IMG/VR virus record: IMGVR_UViG_3300017743_000027
Span: 1 to 42,857 of that record
Strand: one strand, 5' to 3'
From: a virus
DNA: 42,857 nucleotides
This document shows positions 30,786 through 36,417 of the stretch, piece after piece (the first letter of the stretch is position 1; every line of letters begins with the position of its first letter). A program made the position numbers and the translations under genes. Below the pieces are notes generated by a model, which was not told the origin of the DNA, did not search any database, and worked only from the letters and a program-made list of their open reading frames with translations.

Positions 30786-31183
30786 CTTGTGTAGGCGGTT
30801 ACTTGGTTGTGTTGTAGTAAAACTTGATCTGCATAGTATACAAACTTTTCGGTGTTCTTGTCAACAAAAGTCTCATACTTATATGGATTATATGTTACCT
30901 CTGTGGCTTTAAGGTCGGTGTCTACATTCTCTGCGTCTTGAAGATAGCCCTTGACAAACGCATGAACATTCTTACGCTTTTCACGGAGAACCTTTTCTCT
31001 ACCCTTAACATCAACATGAAAATAACAATCCCACATTCCAATTGAATGATCCTTTGGGATGTGAGCCTTAACTAATCCGTGTTGCTTAACTGACCAGCAA
31101 TCCTTATGAAGATTCTTGTAAACATATACAGGTCGATTAGACTTGATTATATATCGTGGGTCTTTTTGGTTTCTCTTAATCAT
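30782..31183 (-). CDS. Basic phage protein, unknown
   Basis: 133 residues. SNRPVYVYKNLHKDCWSVKQ, VKAHIPKDHSIGMWDCYFHV and VKGREKVLREKRKNVHAFVK: Lys/Arg and His rich, beta then helix; a compact nucleic-acid-related fold is plausible, and similar sequences occur in phages without known function. First gene of the unit 31183-30393. Confidence 0.78.
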   Translation of the reverse strand: MIKRNQKDPRYIIKSNRPVYVYKNLHKDCWSVKQHGLVKAHIPKDHSIGMWDCYFHVDVKGREKVLREKRKNVHAFVKGYLQDAENVDTDLKATEVTYNPYKYETFVDKNTEKFVYYADQVLLQHNQVTAYTR

Positions 31184-31218
31184 ATATACATACTAAGGTA
31201 GTTTTTTGATTAACGCAA
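31184..31218 (-). promoter_or_regulatory. Leaderless promoter of the unit 31183-30393
   Basis: TTGCGT (31213-31218), 17 nt, TAGTAT (31190-31195), 6 nt, ATG. Confidence 0.72.
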
Positions 31219-31246
31219 GAAAAAAGTTTAATTAAATGCGTTTTTG

Positions 31247-31319
31247 TCGTAACTTATTCTAAACCAAGCACTTACGCGGGGCGGGCCGCCGCAACCCTTT
31301 GATTATCAACGACTTATGT
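31247..31319. repeat. Composite hairpin repeat R10
   Basis: Arms at 31247-31276 and 31290-31319 around GCGGGGCGGGCCGCC. Rightmost copy; none was seen to the right of it. Confidence 0.85.
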
Positions 31320-31452
31320 AACTTTTTACTTTTTTTTTAATTTTTATGTCATTTTTATGTTTATTGTGCTTATTATATATTTATATATGTATTGTATATT
31401 TGGGGTTGTTGTATTTATAACTTGCGTATTTGTAGATACGGCGTTTATAATT

Positions 31453-31515
31453 TCATTTATTTTTTAATAAGATTAAAGCGATAACAATAGTAATAATTAA
31501 TTGAATTAAAATCAT
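31453..31515 (-). CDS. 20-residue membrane microprotein
   Basis: MILIQLIITIVIALILLKNK: a single hydrophobic segment with a basic end, very like the 18-residue one at 21704. TAATG overlap with the stop of the gene at 31515. The 130 bp after it is A+T-rich with nothing else seen. Confidence 0.58.
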   Translation of the reverse strand: MILIQLIITIVIALILLKNK

Positions 31516-31820
31516 TACGCCCTTAAGTCTTGAATAGCCTGTTTAACCTCTAGGGGTACGAAAGAGGATAAACTCATTTGGTCAAGAACTCTCGCGGGAA
31601 TAGATACGTCACGAATATAGTCTCCAGCTGCTTCTTTCTCTGAGATGATAGTCTTCACTGCAGAAGCTTCTGCGACGTCGCGACACGCTCCAAAACGCAT
31701 AAGAAGAGGAGTGCTAGGCATTTCCTTCTCTAGCACTGCAAGGTCGTCAGAGAGAACAAATCCGTATTGCTCTTTTGATATAATTTTAAGTAATGTTGCT
31801 TTAGGTAATGTTTTAATCAT
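31515..31820 (-). CDS. Small protein, unknown
   Basis: 101 residues: MIKTLPKATLLKIISKEQYG, then VLEKEMPSTPLLMRFGACRD and AEASAVKTIISEKEAAGDYI; mainly helical. No family recognised. Own promoter; the membrane microprotein follows by stop-start overlap. Confidence 0.75.
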   Translation of the reverse strand: MIKTLPKATLLKIISKEQYGFVLSDDLAVLEKEMPSTPLLMRFGACRDVAEASAVKTIISEKEAAGDYIRDVSIPARVLDQMSLSSFVPLEVKQAIQDLRA

Positions 31821-31855
31821 GAGTATACTATAATGGTTAACGGTTAATGTGTCAA
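31821..31855 (-). promoter_or_regulatory. Leaderless promoter of the unit 31820-31453
   Basis: TTGACA (31850-31855), 17 nt, TATAGT (31827-31832), 6 nt, ATG. Confidence 0.8.
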
Positions 31856-31878
31856 ACTAATTTGCGGGAAACTATACC

Positions 31879-32212
31879 AAAAAACCCCCCTTGAATTCCA
31901 AGGGGGGCTTCTTAATAATAATATAACCTAAATAAATAGATGTGGGAGAGGATTACTGTATACCTCCGACTTTTCGGGATGAACATCAGTTCATTGAGTA
32001 CCTACTTCGCACTACAAATTAGACTTGGCATTCGTCATCGACTCATCCGATTGGACTCTATCGCTCCGCCACAGAGAATTTGCATACCTTAGCCCGCTCA
32101 TCACAGGCTTACTCAGTCACCCACAGGAAGGATTATAAGCCCTTCCAAAGTGTTTAAAATGTAAAAGATCAATTGCTTTATTTGATTTAATTGAGTTTAG
32201 CTTTCTCAATGA
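31879..32212 (-). ncRNA. Candidate structured RNA gene, about 330 nt, family not recognised
   Basis: No long frame on this strand, higher G+C than its surroundings, its own promoter (32220-32248) and a perfect terminator. Nested complementary strands seen by eye: outer TGTGGG/CCCACA (31941-31946 with 32120-32125), TGAGTA/TACTCA (31995-32000 with 32110-32115), CAAATT/AATTTG (32015-32020 with 32077-32082), hairpins CCGA/TCGG (31966-31977), TGAAC/GTTCA (31980-31993), AGCC/GGCT (32091-32109), GGAAGG/CCTTCC (32126-32146) and near the 5' end ATTGAG/CTCAAT. All are mutually compatible. It is not tRNA, and I see no tmRNA, 6S, RNase P or SRP signature. Confidence 0.72.
31885..31907 (-). terminator. 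Terminator of the candidate RNA gene
   Basis: Perfect 9-bp stem CCCCCCTTG / CAAGGGGGG with a 5-nt loop, then six T on the minus strand (31879-31884). Confidence 0.92.
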
Positions 32213-32219
32213 TTTATAT

Positions 32220-32248
32220 AGTATACTCTATTATTTGTTAAAAGTCAA
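32220..32248 (-). promoter_or_regulatory. Promoter of the candidate RNA gene
   Basis: TTGACT (32243-32248), 17 nt, TATACT (32220-32225); no ATG follows at the usual 6 nt, so transcription should start near 32212 and produce an RNA rather than a leaderless mRNA. Confidence 0.75.
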
Positions 32249-32343
32249 GTTCTTTTTTGGAAATTTATAATTTTTATTCCATACTAAGATATTAATTGTT
32301 TGTCCTGTATATTTAAAGTTATTATTATATGTATATTTATTCA

Positions 32344-32583
32344 TTATTTATTTAGTTTACGGAGTTCTTTTAATAACCCTTTTATTTTATTGTAACTATC
32401 TTTGGGCGGAAACATATCATTTGTTTGTGGATATATTATTGATCCGTATAAATCTTCTAGGAATTCTTCAGCTTTAACTAATTTAATTAAAGAAATTTCT
32501 TTTGGAGTTAATTGGTCGTACAACTCTTCGTTGGTTGCGAACATACTAACCTTGTCGTTGATTGGCTTGATTGAAGCATCCAT
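32344..32583 (-). CDS. Small protein, unknown
   Basis: 79 residues; helical, LTPKEISLIKLVKAEEFLED and NKIKGLLKELRKLNK. Its ATG overlaps the stop of the upstream gene by 1 nt. No family recognised. Confidence 0.72.
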   Translation of the reverse strand: MDASIKPINDKVSMFATNEELYDQLTPKEISLIKLVKAEEFLEDLYGSIIYPQTNDMFPPKDSYNKIKGLLKELRKLNK

Positions 32584-32771
32584 TATGCTACCCCCTTTGC
32601 TTTTTTATTAGACAAAATTCTTTGTAGTTTTAAATCGGCTTGCCTTTGTTGGGCTTTAACACCTTCCGTAATTGCGTTGTAACCAATGAATCTACGATTG
32701 AAAGCATGGGGGTCGCCTCCTTTTACTTTACTCATTACTGCACTTGCTCTTGCTGATTTTGCTAAACTCAT
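32583..32771 (-). CDS. Small basic protein, unknown
   Basis: 62 residues. Shares the start MSLAK with the gene at 32832; Lys/Arg/Ala-rich with ASAVMSKVKGGDPHAFNRRF. AAGGA-type ribosome site 8 nt before the ATG. A nucleic-acid-binding role is plausible. Confidence 0.72.
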   Translation of the reverse strand: MSLAKSARASAVMSKVKGGDPHAFNRRFIGYNAITEGVKAQQRQADLKLQRILSNKKAKGVA

Positions 32772-32831
32772 TGTTTTTTCCTTTTGTTTGTGATTGATAA
32801 AAACCTACTATAATAAACAAATTAATTATTG

Positions 32832-33122
32832 TCAACCCTTTTTATTATTAATTAATTTATCTTGTAGTAAGTCGTTAATGTAGAATTGGTTATTGAAAAC
32901 ACCCCGAATGTTCTGCCCTTTGTTGGTGAGTGCGGAGATTTCATCGTATATGCTCTGCATCATCTCGTCCACTATTTGTAATGCCTCCTCTTTGGTAGTG
33001 GATTTACCATCTAGCTTTTTTAGCTTGCCCCCTTTATTTAACTCTTTTTTTAGTTTAATTAATTCGGCTTTCATATCTAGTATTTGATCTAATCTTTTAT
33101 TTATTTCTTTTGCTAAACTCAT
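32832..33122 (-). CDS. Coiled-coil small protein, unknown
   Basis: 96 residues: N-terminal Lys/Leu-rich coiled coil (INKRLDQILDMKAELIKLKK) then helices to NNQFYINDLLQDKLIN. Same MSLAK start as the gene at 32583. No family recognised. Confidence 0.72.
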   Translation of the reverse strand: MSLAKEINKRLDQILDMKAELIKLKKELNKGGKLKKLDGKSTTKEEALQIVDEMMQSIYDEISALTNKGQNIRGVFNNQFYINDLLQDKLINNKKG

Positions 33123-33199
33123 AATTATTTATATTGGTTTTGTTATTATTTGATAAGTTTATGAAAAACGGGCGAAAAAGTCAACACTTATTTTTAGAT

Positions 33200-33213
33200 G
33201 TGTACAAATTAAT
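33200..33213 (+). promoter_or_regulatory. GTGTA motif before the gene at 33214
   Basis: GTGTAC (GTGTA at 33200-33204), 9 nt before the ATG. The only plus-strand gene in this part of the window, and it carries the virion-side motif rather than the TTGACA pattern. Confidence 0.35.
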
Positions 33214-33585
33214 ATGAACAAAATAAAACGAAGAAAAATTATTATTAATTATTTGATTAACTGCTTTTATGAATTTATGGGCAACCCTCAGTATGCAGTT
33301 CGGCAAAAACTTCTTGCTTCAATATGGGCAGAAGAGAAGTACGAAGAAATGACAGAAAAACATAAGAAAAAATTATTATTAATTATAATGAATAAACAAA
33401 TAAAACAAAAAAAAATTATTATCAATTATTTGGAGCAGAATCTTTCACAATCTCTGATGCTCTCAGAGGTAAACGGAACTCCCGAAAAACGACAGGAAAG
33501 AATAAGAGAACTAGCAATACATAAGTATAACAATATGTCAGAAGAAGAGAAACAAAAAATAATAAACAAATTAAATAATGATTAA
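33214..33585 (+). CDS. Basic helical protein with internal duplication, unknown
   Basis: 123 residues in two similar halves: IKRRKIIINYL...YEEMTEKHKKKL (1-57) and IKQKKIIINYL...YNNMSEEEKQKI (60-120). The second half starts with its own ATG (33388). Very A+T-rich. Surrounded by minus-strand genes. A duplicated small DNA- or protein-binding unit; role unknown. Confidence 0.68.
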   Translation: MNKIKRRKIIINYLINCFYEFMGNPQYAVRQKLLASIWAEEKYEEMTEKHKKKLLLIIMNKQIKQKKIIINYLEQNLSQSLMLSEVNGTPEKRQERIRELAIHKYNNMSEEEKQKIINKLNND

Positions 33586-33608
33586 TGTATTTAAACTAAT
33601 TATATATA

Positions 33609-33827
33609 TTACTTATTTGCCTCTTTGTCAAAAAATGGGGGAAATAAACATAATAGATTTGTATCCTCTACTCCCTTCTCTGTTGGCTCTGACATCCTTG
33701 CTATCGCCCTAGCGCCCCCTTCCGTCTCTAACCAATATAAATCCTTAATAAGATGGGTCGCCATCTCCTGCTTAAAGCTATTGTCTATGTGGTATTCAAT
33801 GAATTCAACTGACGGATCATCACTCAT
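33609..33827 (-). CDS. Small acidic protein, unknown
   Basis: 72 residues: MSDDPSVEFIEYHIDNSFKQ, then DLYWLETEGGARAIARMSEP. Chosen over the overlapping plus-strand frame because AAGGG lies before its ATG and its composition is more protein-like. No family recognised. Confidence 0.62.
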   Translation of the reverse strand: MSDDPSVEFIEYHIDNSFKQEMATHLIKDLYWLETEGGARAIARMSEPTEKGVEDTNLLCLFPPFFDKEANK

Positions 33828-33993
33828 GCGCCCTTTTTATTTGAATTTTTTTTATTTATAATTATTTGGGCGCTTTGTATTTGTTTTTATTTGCTTATTA
33901 AAAAGACTTATTATTTGTTATTATTATTTATATTATTCTAAAAAGAATTAAAAAGAATTAAAACAAGCTAAAAACATTTAAAATTTTGTTTAA

Positions 33994-34137
33994 TTATTTT
34001 GGAGCTTTATCTTCAATATAAACAGGGTATCCAAATTTATTGATGATTTTTTTTCTTTTAATTATTTCGGGCTTATTACTTTTATTTGCTTTAAATAATT
34101 TATTAATTAAGTTTATAATTGAACTTTTTATTTTCAT
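33994..34137 (-). CDS. 47-residue basic protein, unknown
   Basis: MKIKSSIINLINKLFKANKS then KPEIIKRKKIINKFGYPVYI and EDKAPK. Amphipathic basic helix followed by a short strand. AAAGG lies 9 nt before the ATG. The space 33828-33993 has only A+T-rich sequence with AAAAAGAATT twice. Confidence 0.6.
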   Translation of the reverse strand: MKIKSSIINLINKLFKANKSNKPEIIKRKKIINKFGYPVYIEDKAPK

Positions 34138-34766
34138 TTGTTATTACCTTTCCCTCTTTTCTATTAAAAATAATTGAATAAAAAAAATAATTAAATAAAT
34201 TCGCCACATCGCATTTCACCTTATTTCACTTTATTTTAGTTTATATTATTTATTATTAATATTGTATTTATGTTTATATATTGTTTGTATATAAGTTATA
34301 TTATAATGTAATACTGAAAGGTCAAGTAAAAAGGTTGATTCCCTTAGTAAAACAGGGGTTTTGCGTAAGGAAAAGAACAACTAAAAGCAAGCACGAATCA
34401 CTTGCGATTCTTGGTCTTAAAAAAGTTGATTAATCGAAGAGTTCCATCAATAAACAAAGGGGAAAGAACTAAACAAATTATTATTATACTACTTGTATCG
34501 ATCATTTAATCAAATTATTAATCAAATTATATTATTCATCTATATTAGTAGTTTGATTAGGTTTTTAACTTAATATTGTATTTAAACTAATCATGTTTAT
34601 TATGTAAATGATGTAATTTGAGTTGTTATTTAGCGCCCGAATAGAAAGAGTTCTCGCTTTTATGTAGTTACGAGAAAGGTGATGAAGTTGACCACATACA
34701 AAATCCCTGTTGAGGGGGAAAAAATGCGCTACAATACCTATGGGTAAATTCATTTAATTATATAAA
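34138..34766. other. Long gene-poor region with hairpins and plus-strand open fragments
   Basis: 630 bp without a convincing gene. Seen: hairpin CCTTA-AAAAC/GTTTT-TAAGG (about 34343-34369), GAATC/GATTC hairpin (about 34395-34410), stem TAGCGC (34631-34636) / GCGCTA (34728-34733) enclosing TTCTCG/CGAGAA and CCCT/AGGG hairpins. Plus-strand frame 34281-34433 ends KSKHESLAILGLKKVD and plus-strand 34682-34747 reads MKLTTYKIPVEGEKMRYNTYG; neither has a secure start. Both a second RNA and tiny genes are possible. Confidence 0.4.
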
Positions 34767-34856
34767 TTATTTTTTATTATTATTTTTAGGAGTCTCTGCT
34801 CTTATGTTTACTAATTCATTAAATAGTTTAACTCTTATGTTGCTATCAACTATCAT
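34767..34856 (-). CDS. 29-residue protein, unknown
   Basis: MIVDSNIRVKLFNELVNIRA then ETPKNNNKK. ATGA overlap with the stop of the gene at 34853. Not hydrophobic, unlike the other microproteins. Confidence 0.55.
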   Translation of the reverse strand: MIVDSNIRVKLFNELVNIRAETPKNNNKK

Positions 34857-35095
34857 CTTTGAATGCCTCGACCTTCAATAACATCTAATTCATCTATTAA
34901 AGCAAACAATTCAGATATAATTTTTTTTGATTTATCTTGCATTTTACTTAAACCCTCATTTTCTTTAAAGAATTTTTCTATATCTTCAAGAGAATTCATT
35001 TTTGGGGGATTGTTGATATCTATATTTATATCAGTATTATCGGATAAATTTTTAAGCTCAGTAACTTTTTTAACTATGCGATCCTTAATTTCCAT
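34853..35095 (-). CDS. Small acidic helical protein downstream of rIIB
   Basis: 80 residues from the ATG at 35093-35095 (MEIKDRIVKKVTELKNLSDN); the A of the ATG is shared with the TGA of the rIIB-like gene. Mainly helix. No family recognised; likely made together with rIIB. Confidence 0.75.
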   Translation of the reverse strand: MEIKDRIVKKVTELKNLSDNTDINIDINNPPKMNSLEDIEKFFKENEGLSKMQDKSKKIISELFALIDELDVIEGRGIQR

Positions 35096-36303
35096 CAAGA
35101 TACTTCGTAAAGGTATAATGGTTTATCTTCATCCACTAAAACTGAATAACTTGTGTTTGCATCAATAATGTTTTTGATTTCAGAGCAAGTCAGATTTCTG
35201 TCTCTTGATGTTTTTATGTCTGCAAGATGTTTAAGTGTTACTTTAAGCCCCGAATCAAGTCGGTTTTCGACATAAGTATTGTAATCTTCTATTAAATTGT
35301 CAAGATTAAATTGAGATTGTTCCGAAAAATCATCCTCGGTTTTATTCATATCAAAATCATCATCATCATAATTATCGGGGAGAACGACTTTTGGCTCTCC
35401 ATCTTCGTCAACATCATAATCTAAGAAGTTATCTACATCTTCGTCAAGTTCGTCAAGATAATCGTCTTCTTCATCATAATCATCGTAATCGATATCATCA
35501 TCTGATCCATAGATAGGCTTATTAGCCTCGTAGACAGGTTTATCTAACTCTTTGCGAGTTCCTGTGATGTCAGAGATGACTTTGTACTTAGAAACCCTAA
35601 GTTTTTGAAAATCACAATCAGTTGGAACTGAAACTGCATCTTGAGGATCAAATTCAACAAGAAGTAATTTGCCATCTTGACCTGCCCAACCATCAGCATA
35701 ATCAAATGATCCAACATGAAGACCAAAAGAACAATGATTATCTTTATTATCATCTACGCATCTACGAGCAACTTCGATTGTTGCGCCAACTTCATTGAGA
35801 ATTTGATGTCTCTCGTTGGTTTCGCCTTGGATTACAATGGTATCAGCATTACCTGTGCTACTCCAATAGTTGCCTTGAACACCTTTGTAACCTAAAACTT
35901 TGCCTTCGGGAGTGGTAGCAAGAGACTTGTAGCTCAAAAAAGAATACAACTCATTAACTGAATTGGCGCTTGGGTTAGCTTGCAGACGAGTAATGAAGTT
36001 AGTAAGAGGAGCAGAGTCTTTCATGCCGTTGCGAAGCATTTCAAGTAATTTATCTACTACAACACCATGCAAACGATGACCTTTGTAGTAAACTACTTCA
36101 TCCTTAACTTCGATGTCGCCTTCGACAAAATTTTCAACAGACTTGACAATGTCAATCAGATCACCTAAATCTTCGTATCGAGCATCAAGAATTGCTTTCT
36201 TTGCTTCTTTGAAGTTGGGATGATCACTTCTTAGAGTGTGAGGCTTGCCATCCCAAAAGATCGTTAATGAATTGTCGCTAAGATTATAAGGTACTTGTTT
36301 CAT
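35095..36303 (-). CDS. rIIB: rIIB-like protein
   Basis: 402 residues. LSDNSLTIFWDGKPHTLRSD, VLGYKGVQGNYWSSTG, SFGLHVGSFDYADGW and LLVEFDPQDAVSVPTDCDFQ follow the T4 rIIB family; T4 rIIB is about 312 residues, and the extra length here is an acidic D/E-rich stretch (about 270-330) plus a C-terminal helical domain. rIIA and rIIB act together at the host membrane against some exclusion systems in T4. Directly downstream of rIIA here, with its own promoter and about 35-nt leader. Confidence 0.85.
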   Translation of the reverse strand: MKQVPYNLSDNSLTIFWDGKPHTLRSDHPNFKEAKKAILDARYEDLGDLIDIVKSVENFVEGDIEVKDEVVYYKGHRLHGVVVDKLLEMLRNGMKDSAPLTNFITRLQANPSANSVNELYSFLSYKSLATTPEGKVLGYKGVQGNYWSSTGNADTIVIQGETNERHQILNEVGATIEVARRCVDDNKDNHCSFGLHVGSFDYADGWAGQDGKLLLVEFDPQDAVSVPTDCDFQKLRVSKYKVISDITGTRKELDKPVYEANKPIYGSDDDIDYDDYDEEDDYLDELDEDVDNFLDYDVDEDGEPKVVLPDNYDDDDFDMNKTEDDFSEQSQFNLDNLIEDYNTYVENRLDSGLKVTLKHLADIKTSRDRNLTCSEIKNIIDANTSYSVLVDEDKPLYLYEVS

Positions 36304-36336
36304 AATATTTTTTATTTTACTTCTATAATTAATAAT

Positions 36337-36371
36337 AAGTTTACTATAATGGTTTTTCTATCTATTGTCAA
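36337..36371 (-). promoter_or_regulatory. Promoter of the rIIB-like gene
   Basis: TTGACA (36366-36371), 17 nt, TATAGT (36343-36348), then a leader of about 35 nt without a clear ribosome site. Confidence 0.75.
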
Positions 36372-36395
36372 GAGTTTTTTTAAAAAGTTTGGGGC

Positions 36396-36417
36396 AAGGG
36401 GGCAATCACTCCCCCTT
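36396..36417 (-). terminator. Hairpin at the end of the rIIA-like gene
   Basis: AAGGGGG (36396-36402) / CCCCCTT (36411-36417), 8-nt loop; includes the rIIA stop codon. The following minus-strand sequence has only a short T run, so termination may be partial. Confidence 0.6.

Noticed and set aside
19950-31319. Hairpin repeats as a CRISPR array
   Set aside because: Copies lie hundreds to thousands of bases apart with whole genes between them, contain inverted arms and have no regular spacers.
32030-32065. Hammerhead ribozyme core in the candidate RNA (GGATGAGTC ... GACGAA)
   Set aside because: The invariant U of CUGAUGA is G here and the flanking stems do not close in hammerhead fashion.
31938-32090. 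Plus-strand 50-codon frame (MWERITVYLRLFGMN...) as a gene
   Set aside because: It lies across a densely base-paired segment that has promoter and terminator on the other strand; no promoter or ribosome site precedes it.
34565-34753. 62-codon minus-strand frame MNLPIGIVAHFF...
   Set aside because: Overlaps nested stems and a plus-strand frame, has no promoter or ribosome site and ends in low-complexity Ile/Asn codons.
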